DNA from: Brasenia schreberi
Lineage: Eukaryota > Streptophyta > Magnoliopsida > Nymphaeales > Cabombaceae
NCBI GenBank assembly: GCA_036023115.1
Contig: JAYKKT010000047.1
Location: 2,968,501 to 3,032,500 of the forward strand
Direction of reading: 5' to 3'
Length of the DNA stretch: 64,000 nt
How positions within the stretch are numbered: the stretch's first letter is position 1; the number at the start of each line of letters is the position of its first letter. Position numbers and translations under genes: made by a program. Positions 21,365-32,516 of this stretch are shown one piece after another. The notes beneath the pieces were generated by a model, which saw only the letters and a list, made by a program, of their open reading frames with translations, made no database searches and was not told the DNA's origin.

Positions 21365-21790
21365 TGGTTAATACAACAACAACAGCCAAGCCTTTTCTTA
21401 AACTAGGTGAAATTGGCTATATGGATTCTTTAACACTATATTGCCCACTCTTGTGCTAATAGTTATCTCCAAAAAAGCCATTTCATATTTAATAGTTTCT
21501 TTTCAACATTTGTGTTTTTTCTTTCTCTACTTCCGACCTTTTGCTCCTTAGTTTGTCACACTTCTCGGGGCTTACCATCACCTCTCTACGTATCCAAGCC
21601 AATGTTAACCATGTCTCTTTACTCTTTAGTCTTATCTTCTATTGGTGTTACCTCAATCTTTTCCCTAATGACATAATGTGTTCTTTCTTATGAGATTATA
21701 TATTCACCTCAATGTTTTCATTTCTATTATGGACGATTGATTGGTTAATGTTTTGAGATATTCGCAACATGGATTTTGGTTCAACCTTAT
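21365..21790 (-). mobile_element. Decayed RTE-type LINE 3' fragment
   Basis: On the + strand, CAACAACAACAG followed by CCAAGCCTTTTCTTAAACTAGG and ATGGATTCTTT parallels the LINE 3' end at 11220-11280. Further matches such as TATCTTCTATTGGTGTTACC (compare 11493-11512) follow the C-terminal coding region. It is more diverged than the other copies and appears to be another subfamily; 56570-56700 resembles it. Confidence 0.6.
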
Positions 21791-22179
21791 GTCATTTCCA
21801 CTTAAATGACTAAAATCTATTCATGACCCAACTGAATAGGTAGTAGTCTCATTCAGATCAGGTTTTGGAGTAAAAAATGCCATAATTGGTAAGTTACATA
21901 GATCTCAATTATATAGAGAACAGCATTGCCTGAGGAAGCATTGATGTTCTTCTCTCTGCAAAAGTTCTTTGTAGAAAGATGGACATATGAAAGCATTTTA
22001 ATAGTCATGGCTTGGTTATGATTTATGTTTTGGTGGACCTGTTGTTGGTTTGAATCAGATTTGGATCTGAAGTTGATAGTAGACATCAAATCGGCTTCAC
22101 AGACTCTCCACAACATGTTATCTGATTGAGACATGGTTAAAATACCAAATGTCAACTACTTACTGGAGGAGTTGCGGAT
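21791..22179. other. Intergenic, nothing recognised
   Basis: No supported coding or repeat signal. Confidence 0.4.
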
Positions 22180-22715
22180 ATGGTTCTAGAGCTACACTAA
22201 TACAAATCAGATCTTTTGGAGCTCTTCTGGCTGTTAAAACTACTGGAAATGCTATTTTCGGCAGTTGGAATAGTCGGAAATAAGCCACAACCGTTGTTAA
22301 AAGACTGTCAGAAATAGTTCTGTTGAAAAAAACTTTTAAAGACCTTGAAAAACCATTGAGAACCATTGGAAATTACCCACTAATCCCGATCTGCTTCAAG
22401 AAGTCTTTTCTGACGGTTGTTAAACAGAATGTTTTTGTTGAACCGTCAAGAATGGTTTTCTTACATCGGAAAATCTCTCTCAAAAATGCAGAAACTATTG
22501 AAGTTAATTTTTGGAAACCGTTGGAAAAAGTTAATAACAAGACTAAGGTCATTATAGAAGCTAAAATAATAGTCAGCCTAACCACAACGTCATATTGGGA
22601 GCTGAGCTTTTGGGGTTTCACTTGTCCACCTGCCAATCAAAGTAGTGTGGAGTCTGTGTGAGCTTATTGGCAAGACCATTATAAAAGCTAAAATAGTAGT
22701 CTGTCTAAACTCTCA
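22180..22715. mobile_element. Possible CACTA-like subterminal repeat remnant
   Basis: Several GTCGGAAAT, CTGTCAGAAAT, CTGACGGTTGTT and GAACCGTCA words occur in both orientations, as in the subterminal regions of plant CACTA (En/Spm) elements. A 37-bp word (CATTATAGAAGCTAAAATA and its variant) occurs twice, near 22551 and 22678. No transposase is seen. Two overlapping open frames here (about 88 and 112 codons) have no domain. Confidence 0.3.
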
Positions 22716-23388
22716 TTTTCCTTTAGATAATAATCAAGATTTAAAAAGGTGAGACAATTTAATTTTCTCTTGACTTGGGAAAAGAAAGCGAGACACTTCT
22801 TAACATTGTTGAAAAAATTGTATATCTTTAGAAGTACACAAACTCACGTCCTTTTATAAACTTCTAAAAAGTAGAGTTGATATATCAAACTTTTTCACAA
22901 GCATTTCTGCATATGCTTTATGGCATGCTATTATGATTTGAGCAATGCATTTTTATATGGCTTTCATCATGATGGTTTTAACAGAAGTTGAAGGTCATGA
23001 TTTCGATGCCCCAGGCGTGCATCTGACTTTGGCCTCTCCATTGCTCACGCACACACACAAAGAAACGAAGGACAGAAACGAAGTTGGCTAGCACTGGTCA
23101 AGCAGTGTTCGATAGACATGGAGTACTAGAATGATTAGGAAAGGGGATATGAAGGGAGAGAACGTTAGCTGCATTCTAGGACATGGAATCCATTTACCAA
23201 GTCTCATAGGGGTGAGTTTCATCTGATCAATCTGTAGTATGTACTATCAGGGAATGAGAACTGCTGGACTTCAATTCGTGCCGGATTCTACTAGACGATC
23301 CGAGATACGGCATAGATACTGCTAGCATAAAAAAAGGCGTATGTGAATGGGTTAGGGTGTCTCTCGGAGAACCGTCCTCCTTTCTTCT
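22716..23388. other. Intergenic, nothing recognised
   Basis: No coding or structural signal stands out. A short CACACAC run lies near 23050. Confidence 0.4.
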
Positions 23389-23412
23389 CTCTCTCTCTCT
23401 TTATATATATAT

Positions 23413-26400
23413 AACAACAACAACTAAGCCTTTTCTCATACTACATTAACTCAATATAAACTAGATCATTCTTTATTGTTTCTTTCAACACTTTTGTGGT
23501 CATCTTCTTTCTCTTTTAACATTTTCACAATTTAGTTTTTCATATCTTCTTATGAGAGCATCCTTGGGTCGTCTTTCTACGTGTTCAAACCAGCTTAAAT
23601 AATTCTCTCATTTTATCCTTTATTGGTGCTACTCCCAATTTGTTTCTAATAACCTCATTATGTATACAGTCTTTCTTTGTGTGATCGCTCATCAATCTCA
23701 ACATCTTCATTTCTGTTACAGACATTTTTTACACATGTTGATGATTAATTGCCTAACACTCATAACCAAAAAACATATTAGGCCTAATTGCTACTCTATA
23801 ATATTCACCTTTCAACTTTAATGATATCACATAAAATACCTGATGTCTCTCTCCATTTTAACCAACCGACATTAATTTTATGCATAACCTCCATCAATTT
23901 TCCATCACTTTTACCCTAGGTATTTAAAACTTTCATTGTGAGTGATGCAATGTTTGTCAATCTTAATTTTTATGTCCTCTCAAACTTACATTCCAGATAT
24001 TCTATCTTTGTTCTACTAAGTCGTAAGCTTTTACTTTCTAACGTTTCTCTTCATAGTTTCAATTTTCTATTAACTTTTTTCTTAGACTCGTCTACTAACA
24101 TAATGTTATTTGCAAACAGCATATACAAAGGTACTTCATCTTCAATATGTTTTGTTAACTCATCAATGACCAATATAAATAAATATGGACTTAAAGTTGA
24201 CCTCTGATTTAACCCAATCTTTACTTCAAAGGAGTCTGCCATTCTTTCATAAGTCCTCACACATGTTTTTGCACCATCGTATATGTCTATTATAAGATTT
24301 ATGTATGTCAATGAGATACCTCTCTTTTCAAAGGTTATCTATAGAACATCTCTTGACAACCTATCGTAAGCTTTTTCTACATCAATAAATATCATGTGAA
24401 GATTTTTTTTTTGATCTAAAATATTCCATAAGACATCTATATAGGTGAATCATTTCAATAGTAGATCTACCAAACATGAATCCGAATTGGTTCTCTGTTG
24501 TACTCGATACTTGTCTAAACCTACATTCGATAATTCTTTGTCATAATTTCATAGTATGCCTCATTAACTTTATATCTCGATAATTTGCACAATTCTGAAT
24601 GTCTCCCTTGTTCTTATATATGGGTATAAGTATAGTCACTCTCCATTCTTCAAACATCTTTTGTGTTCTTCATATTCTATTAAATAGTCTTGTGAGTCAA
24701 GTGAGCCACATCTCTCATAGAATTTTCCATACTTGTATATGAATATTGTTTAGTGCTAAAGATTTATCAACCTTCATATATTTAAAAGTCTTTTTCACTA
24801 TATTCTTTTTAATATACAGATAGAAATTGTGGTTTATATACTTTTCTGATTTGGCTAATCTCCTAAGCTAATACTACCATTTGTATTTTTATTAAAAAGC
24901 TTATAAGAATAATTTTTCATCTATTTTTTATATCATCATTTGCTAATGAAATATTTTAATCCTCATCTTTGATGCATCTAACAAAAGTAAGATCCTTAGT
25001 TTTCTTATCTCTACCCTTAGTTATCCTAAAAATATATCTTTCACATTCTTTTGAGCTTATCTTTTTATGTAAATCCTTACAAAATTTGACTTTTGCTTTA
25101 CTAATGGTCTTTTTTCATTTTTTTCATTACTTTTTTATAAGCATCACAAGTTTTACTAGTCTTTTTTGCATAATGCAATTTGTAACATGCCTTCTTTCCC
25201 TTGATTTTATTTTGCACTTCACTCCACCACCAAACTCCTTTTGTATCGGTACACCTCCCTTAGATACGTCTAACACATATTTTTCAACTTTTCGAAATAT
25301 AGTCATATTGTTCCACATATCAGAAGGTATACTTACATAATTTCAAGGATCTCCTCGAAGAACTTTCTACTTAAATATATATTTTTTCTCACATTTGAGG
25401 TTCAATCATCTAGTCTGAATAGATCTATACACTCTATTCTTCTTTGTCCACTTTTTAATTGAAAATCCATTACTAAAAGTCGATGTTTAGTAGTAAAGTA
25501 GTTAAGCTTTCTCTTGGAATTACCTTGTAATTACAACACGATCTATCTTTTTTCCTACAAACAAAATAATCAATTTGTCTTTGTGACAAACCACTCTTAT
25601 AAGTAATTAAATGATCATCTAGTTTTTTGAAAATTGTATTGATTATAAAGAGATCAAAAGCCATAGCAAAATTTAAAATCTTCCTACTCTCCTCATTTAT
25701 ATCCTCAAAACCATAGTTTATATGAATACCTTGATATCCTAATGCATCTTTACTTACATGTCCATTTAAGTCTCTTCCTAAACAAATCTTCTCCCTTTGT
25801 GAAATTCTTTGAATTATTTTATCTAACTCCTCCCAAAAAACCTTCTTTGTACTATCTTCTAATCTTACTTCAGGTACATAAGAACAAACTGTATTCAAAG
25901 CCAGTACTTCTAACACTAATTTTACTATCATAATTCGAACACCATATCGTTGTATGTCTCCTACACTATCCTTTAAATCTTTATTTACAATAATTCCAAC
26001 TTCATTTTGAGCCTTTTCCTTTCCTAAATACCACAATTTAAAACTTGTATTCTCAATGTCCTTTGCATTTTCTCTCACATACTTTGTATCTTTTAAACAT
26101 AGAATGTGAATCTTTCTCTCAATCATAGTATCTGCCACATACATTAATTTGCTGTCAATGTTTCGGTATTTCAAATACCAATACGAATCTTATTATCTAT
26201 GACTAGTTTCATTACACCCCATATCCGTTCATGTTGACATTGTAGTGGGATTAACTTCTTTGCCCACACCCATCCATGATGTTCTGCAATTGATATACTA
26301 CATCTGGGCGAATATGTAGAAATATTGCTTACTTTTCACTGCATTTGCGATATGCAGTGTATCGCTAAGAGGTTACACTAACGCAATTCTCATAACTTGT

Positions 26401-26530
26401 AGAATTCATAGTAGATAAGTCCAACAAACTTTTATGCCGATTGTCGGAAGCCTAACGCAACCCTCATCTTTTATCCGAGTTTGGGACCGGTCATGCAAGT
26501 GTGATTCCTTATGAGTAACGTGAATGGCAT
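23413..26530 (-). mobile_element. Near full-length but decayed RTE-type LINE, - strand
   Basis: Read from right to left: a 5' UTR resembling that of the LINE at 51140 (near 26430-26525), then an AP-endonuclease-like domain (26174-25473) with KIHILCLKDTKYV and LGRDLNGHV and the end motif SGLSQRQIDYFVCRKKDR. The reverse transcriptase follows (about 25300-23900) and the 3' end with CAACAACAAC at 23414. The polymerase motif reads FANNIMLV where an active copy has FADD. The length of about 3.1 kb is close to a complete element. Frameshifts and stops show it is inactive. No target duplication could be found; the left side abuts a (CT)n(TA)n tract (23389-23412). Confidence 0.85.
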
Positions 26531-26885
26531 GAAGCCAAACTAAGCTAGTAGTAATATATTTGTTTACATTTTGCATGCAAACTCTGTCCGCTTATATACC
26601 TTCGGTTGATTAAACAAAAGATAAAACAAAATGTTCTAATGCGTGCACACACACGCACAGAGAGAGAGAATGTATTGGTCAATTTATGAGAATTGGCACT
26701 TGTTGATTTGAGATTCCACGACGAGAAGAAGAAACCAAAGAGGGCGATAAGAAAAGGACCACGGTTATGCAATCTAATAAATAAGGAGAATGGTTTTGAT
26801 AGTAACTCACAGGGGATCTCTTATTTGTGACTGATTCTGTACCCTCTACCACCCATTGGAGATGGGGGCGATACTGCACTATCCG

Positions 26886-26935
26886 TCTCTCTCTCTCTCT
26901 CTCTCTTATATATATATATATAAAGAGAGAGAGAG
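26886..26935. repeat. (CT)n(TA)n and (GA)n microsatellite cluster
   Basis: CT, TA and GA runs follow one another directly. Confidence 0.85.
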
Positions 26936-27595
26936 CCTTAGTTGTATAATGTCTTTTGGTATAATCTTACACAAATATATCCGTCGTCTTTGAAATCAAC
27001 ATTGGAGATGTAAATTACTTTGCATTTAATGGTCACATGCAAAATATAAAAGTATACTTATTTTTAATTCAAGTGACCTGTAAATCTTAAAGATTGAAGA
27101 GTGAAGATGTTTATATAAGATTATGTATCAAAACACATTATGGAGTTGAGACTCTCTCTTTCTCTTTTTAAATTATATATATATGTAAAAGGAAAAAAGA
27201 GAGCTTGATGTTTCAAATTTCTCTCATTTTTACTCTTGGTCTCGAAACGTTAAAAAATCGTCAAGGAACAATGCGTGACACATGATCTTAGATGGGCTCT
27301 ACATATCAAAATGGATCTGGATTAGACCCTATATTTCCCCTAACCACTCATCACGTCCGCGTGTATTGAATATACAAAGTTGGTATATGATGATCTAGGA
27401 GTCGACCATTCTAAAATGTAGAGTGCAAAACTGATGTTTTAGATTTTTGCAATTTTAAAAATGCATATTGCTCAATTGAAATCAATTCAATCCACTCATC
27501 ACATCCACAGCCACTCTCTCTCTCTCTCTTAAATTTAAAAGGGCATATTGCTTGTTTGAAATCAATTGAATCCACCAATCAAACCCACAAGTACA
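26936..27595. other. Intergenic AT-rich DNA, nothing recognised
   Basis: Only short CT and TA runs are present (27152-27185, 27513-27530). The word TTGAAATCAATT with its surroundings recurs at 27475 and 27556, a local partial duplication of about 80 bp spacing. Confidence 0.4.
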
Positions 27596-27608
27596 CACTC
27601 TTATATAT

Positions 27609-27695
<87 letters not shown>

Positions 27696-27709
27696 AGAGA
27701 GAGAAAGAG
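27596..27709. repeat. Long (TA)n microsatellite followed by (GA)n
   Basis: About 40 TA dinucleotides (27611-27692), then GAGAGAGA-type sequence to 27709. Confidence 0.95.
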
Positions 27710-27881
27710 AGACTATAGTTCATGCACACATTCATTCATGCTCAAATTAATTCAATGATTGAGATGTTTAAGAAAAAACAAAATAGTATCAGGTATAATG
27801 TTTTTACAAAAGAATAACAATATTTTTTTAATTCAAAATGCTCACCTCAACAATGGACATTGAAATCCTTTAAGGATGTTT

Positions 27882-27885
<4 letters not shown>

Positions 27886-27964
<79 letters not shown>

Positions 27965-27993
27965 TCTCTCTCTCTCTCTCTCTCTATAGAGAG
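27886..27993. repeat. (TA)n microsatellite followed by (CT)n
   Basis: About 36 TA dinucleotides to 27959, then a CT run and a TAGAGAGAG word to about 27995; the CT and GA words can pair as a small hairpin. Confidence 0.95.
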
Positions 27994-28355
27994 AGTAGGC
28001 ATATAGGTAGGTACCGTAAATCAAGAAAAGAGCAGGCCATACTTGAAAGAGGGCAATGATAATGAAATGAGAGAAACAAGTGAAGTGGCACTTTAAGAAA
28101 CAAGTGAAGTGCCTTTGTTGTTTTCTTCGCAAGTGGAGATTGCAACGATCAATAAATTATCTGGAAACGGTTCCCCCACTTTAGATGTCTTATGCTGCTG
28201 CATCCACTTCAAAACCTAATTTATCCACCAATCATATGCAAATGTTGAGCACAACAAGATATTGTAAAGTAATTCAGGAAGTTTGTCAAACAAACAATGT
28301 TATTTAATTCCAAGGTTCATCAAAACACGCATACACGTAAGTATATTAACTTCTC

Positions 28356-28359
28356 TCTC

Positions 28360-28439
<80 letters not shown>

Positions 28440-28462
28440 CTGTTTGTGTAGTTATGTGTTTG

Positions 28463-28532
<70 letters not shown>

Positions 28533-28540
28533 TACATATA
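28356..28540. repeat. Compound (TA)n / (CA)n / (TA)n microsatellite
   Basis: A TA run at 28369-28433, a CA run at 28466-28500 and a second TA run at 28500-28525. All frames through it (Tyr-Ile and Thr-His repeats) are artefacts. Confidence 0.95.
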
Positions 28541-28989
28541 TAAATATTTATCATGCTTTTCTAGATCATTAATCAGTAAACATATGGATAATATGAATTA
28601 ACAACGAGTAAATTAGTTATTTTAAAATTTGATCCTAGTGGTTTAAAAATATCATTGCGATATCTTGTGGTTTATTCAAAAAATTTTAAAGCCCGCTCCA
28701 GCCAAAATAAATTTCTGTATCCGCCTGCCATGGACCTATTTGGCCATCACCCAACAGAAGGCTAAGGTGCAAATATTGGGTGTTTATGATCATATGCCAG
28801 ATGATACGAGTCTTTTTCCGCGAGTGGCAGTTTGGGTGGGAAGGTATTGAACCAGAGGACCGTATGGCAAGTATGACCAATAATTCCAAAGAAACCACGA
28901 CACTTTTGGCTAATGGGCTCTACTTAAAAAGAACCTTCAATTTGAAGATCACGAGCTCTATGAATATTTGGTAAGGGTACGTAAGGTTG
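28541..28989. other. Intergenic, nothing firm
   Basis: The stretch near 28686-28732 (CCGCTCCAGCC...TCCGCCTGCC) has a distant counterpart at 60800-60826, suggesting a shared old repeat, but neither could be assigned. Confidence 0.3.
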
Positions 28990-29175
28990 CGAATCGAGCT
29001 GCTCACGAGATACTTGAGGTTGACTTGGAAAAAAGCCCGAACTTGACTCGACTTTGTTGAGCTCGAGTTGCTTGCAAAACAAGTTCGAGCTCACCAATAC
29101 TCTTGCTTATGTAGCTCATGAGCCTAACCACTCTCTCTCTCTCTCTCTCTACATATATATATATATATATATATT
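28990..29175. repeat. CTCGAG-rich repeat patch and (CT)n(AT)n tract
   Basis: GAATCGAGCTGCTCACGAG, CTTGACTCGACTTTGTTGAG and GTTCGAGCTCACC belong to the same word family as 1010-1435. A CT run (29132-29150) and an AT run (29153-29174) follow. Confidence 0.45.
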
Positions 29176-31000
29176 ATTGTAGTAGCTGCATAATGTTTAA
29201 ATGGCTTGATTTTATTAAAACATCTCCATTGTTTAATCTTTGAAATTAATGGTGTAGGTTGATACATGCACTGAGTATCGAACACATGACCTTCAACTTG
29301 TGATTTGAACCCCTAGCCAGGTCAGTTGTCGCACGTTGTGCACTAATAACCATTTTACTCAGTGGTCGTCCCTCTGTGTCTTTCATTTTGTGATGATATT
29401 CCTTATTATAGGGCACGAGACAGGGTCGAGCTTTCAATGACCGATGAGATGCGTGTCGTTTCAGGTCAACTTGAACATGAACCAACACGAACATCGATTT
29501 TCTTGTGGTCGCATGGGTTTTTCGGGTCGTTTCTCAAATTATCACTACTGTATAAAAATAAGGAAAAATATCAAAGAATTATCCTCTTGTTTTTCAAACA
29601 TTTATATAGACCTCAATTTCTCATTATGTTAAGAGAGACAGTAGGTTATCTCTATTAATCAATTAAGTACATAAAGTTTCAATAGTTAATCAAATAAAGG
29701 ACCTCATATGCTAGTTTTTTATACCTGTCATAAGAACCTTGAGTTTTTGTTTGATTATTAATAGAAACTTCAGTTTTGATTAACGATGAAAACCTTATAT
29801 TTATCATAAAAGGCTTATAAATAGGTCTTCAATGTAAAATTTGATAAACCACAAAATATTCTTATGATTTTTTTCTAAAAATAATATTTTTGAATGGAGA
29901 CCTAAAATGTGGGTGCATTTATAACACCTTGAGGAGATCTGCATGTATGTGATGGTACTATTTTTCTTTAATTGGCTCAACAATGTATATTAAAGTTCTT
30001 CAACAAAAAAAGAGAAAATATTATATGTTGGCTCTACAACAAGCATTTAATCAATAAACCACCTTTCTTACCCAGGCATGTGAGATAATTTACTGGTACT
30101 CAATCCTTATTTCGCTGAAACCCTACCTGATCAGTTTCGATTCATTTCAATAGTTATATCACCGAGCTCTATTAAGATTCTGACCTGCACCCCAAGCACC
30201 CACCAAGGCTCAGGCCATAACATCAAAATGTGAATTTAAAATGGTCAGATACGGATCGAACCGAGTTAACTAGGGTCCGCGATTTAACCGATCAGTCCAT
30301 AATTGTGCAGAAGCAACTTTTAAAAGGCCATGTTAGGTGTGGGGCAAGTTGCATTGCAAAAGTTGAATAAACCTGATCCATGATAGTTTTGGATGAACTT
30401 CCATTGCTCGGATCGGATTCATCCCCATAAGGATCCAAAACATGGTTGGTGGCAATCCAAATGGAACTTAAGGGCTCATCTTGTTATGAAATACACTCGT
30501 TTCTGTTAATGTCGATGAACTGATACGTTAAAATCAAAACAAATTGTGGGGAGCACGTAGAAAAATACATAAGGCAGCCGCTATATTGTTAATTACCGAT
30601 AGCTTAAGGACCTCCTTTAAAGTGTTCATCTTGTAATCTTACAAGTAACCGAGGCTCTTTTTGGTGGCCTTTTGAATATTCGAACCGTTTTAAGCTTCTC
30701 TTCATTATCTTCAGTCGTTCATATCTTTTATATAAATATAAAATTATATTATTACAAATCATTGAACGGCCCTTTCAAATGTGGGGAGGCTTTAAGCATT
30801 ATTACATAAGAGGTGACGTTTTCTAGAAATAATGAAAAATAGTGCGTCGTTGTGGGTTACTTTTTGACTTTTCTTATTTGCCTTGAAGCGCATGCGGTTT
30901 TAGTTTATTCCAGGGGGCCGCCTTGTTTTTGGGAAAATAAGTCGGCTAGGTTATGATCATATTGGGCTCCTTCTTGATGGTGTAGTTATACATGAACGGC
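29176..31000. other. Intergenic, nothing recognised
   Basis: No coding, RNA or mobile-element domain could be read. Open frames here are short and without homology that I recognise. Confidence 0.4.
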
Positions 31001-31560
31001 TCGGAACCAGTCTAACAGTTTAAATCGAAACTGAACCTGCCACCAAACCGTTAGCAATTCGAACCGGTCAGTTTTGGTTCAAGCTATCTACGAACCAACC
31101 TGAAATCCGAACCGGAATAAGTGTGAAAATCGGCAGTTTGATTTTGGTTCAAAGTTTGAATTATCGTGCAGGTTCTGAATCAAAACCGAAATCGGTGTGA
31201 CAGGTCAAACAGGTATCGAACCGGCCACCAAACCGTTAGCAATCAGAACCAGTCAGTTTCGGTTCAAACTATCTATGAACTGACCTAAAATTGGAACCAA
31301 AATCAGCGTGAAAATCGGCAGTTCGATTTTGGTTCAAAGTTTGAACTGTCACGCAGGTTCCGAATTGAAACCGGAATCGAACCGGCGTCCAAACCGTTAG
31401 CAATCAGAACTGGTCGGTTTCGGTTCAAACTATCTATGAACCGACCTAAAATCGGAACGAGAATCAGTGTGAAAATCGGCAGTTCGATTTTGGTTCAAAA
31501 TTTGAACTCTCGGACCGGTTCGGAATCAAAACCGCTAATTTGGCTTTTCGGTTCCCGTCC
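31000..31560. repeat. Tandem array of three GGTTCCGG-family units of 161-185 bp
   Basis: Units begin with AACCGTTAGCAAT at 31046, 31231 and 31392. Each contains GGTTCAA(A/G)CTATCTA, GTGAAAATCGGCAGTT and GATTTTGGTTCAAA in the same order. Units 2 and 3 are closer to each other than to unit 1, so the array grew stepwise. The words match the dispersed GGTTC family elsewhere in the window. Confidence 0.9.
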
Positions 31561-31757
31561 AGCCTGACCCCTCTCCCGCGGATCCCTATCCCTCCGTCTG
31601 ATGACATAATAGAGGTTGTCAAACAGTAACATGCTGAAAATAGATGTTGTAAACCTCATGATAACAAGACAAGGCTGACTTTATCATCAGCTCAGCACCT
31701 TACACCTTATGTTTACATCCCTCTACTATTCAATGCACCTTCTTAGTGGCCTCTACG

Positions 31758-31859
31758 ACATTTTAACGGACTGTTTTATGCCCTTAAATTCAGAAAATAA
31801 ACAAATAAACATTTTAACGGACTGTTTTATCCCCTTAAATTCAGAAGATAAACAAATAA
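31758..31859. repeat. 51-bp tandem duplication
   Basis: ACATTTTAACGGACTGTTTT with the following bases to AAACAAATAA occurs at 31758 and again at 31809 with two or three substitutions. A minus-strand open frame spanning it is not supported. Confidence 0.9.
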
Positions 31860-32089
31860 AAATATAGTTTGCGCTCACAGTTAGGATGTCAAAGACTAAC
31901 TCCGCTAGAAGAATTTGACGTTTTTTTCTTTTATAATGAAATGTCAAAGCGTAACACACACATATGCACACATTTGAAACCAAACTCACAAGACCATCAG
32001 TTTGAAGTAGAGAGCCTTGCCAGATGAGTTAACACTTTGCATGCCGTAAGATGGATCTGTTTAACGACACAAACACAAAACAACACGAC

Positions 32090-32459
32090 TTAGGACACGA
32101 AATCGTGAACTGTGGGTTGCCACCTACTTGAATTTGCGGCTAGGATAGTGGGCCCCAGCAGGTCACCTGGTGGGTAAGAGTGGGTCCCATAGGGTCCCGA
32201 TCCCGCCACATGCCCTCCCTTTTTGTTCTAGACAATAGCGGGAGCCAACGGAGAGATTTGATGGATTAGCGTCTCGCCCAGAGAGGGTTGAGGCAGAAAA
32301 TTAGTTCGAGAATGTCCCCGAATTCTCTCTTCTCCTCTCTTCCAATCTCTCTTGGCCTCCCCTGGTCTCTTTCTTCGCTTAGGGTATAGGGTTTTGAAGC
32401 GTCTAAGTCGTTGCGGAGGCAGGGGATTCGTCGGAGAAGCGTGATAAGAAGTCAGCACC
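32090..32459 (+). promoter_or_regulatory. Promoter and 5' leader region of the H+-ATPase locus
   Basis: Composition changes to GC-richer sequence from about 32120 (GGGTCCCATAGGGTCCCGAT), then to a C/T-rich leader (TTCTCTCTTCTCCTCTCTTCC, about 32318-32340). The presence of a leader-like segment suggests the locus descends from a complete gene, not from a processed copy. Confidence 0.4.
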
Positions 32460-32516
32460 ATGCCGAACGAGAAGGAGATTTCGCTGGAGCAGATTAAGAA
32501 CGAGAAGGTCGATCTG
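32460..32516 (+). pseudogene. H+-ATPase exon 1 (N-terminus)
   Basis: ATG CCG AAC starts a 19-codon exon ending KNEKVDL before GTGAGT. Plant H+-ATPase first exons characteristically end in the ETVDL-type motif, and the next exon here (46294) starts [12 protein letters not shown], the expected continuation. It is 13.8 kb from exon 2 because of the gypsy element between them. Confidence 0.75.

Noticed and set aside
22323..22661. 112-codon frame and its minus-strand counterpart
   Set aside because: Both run through subterminal-repeat-like sequence and overlap each other; neither has a domain.
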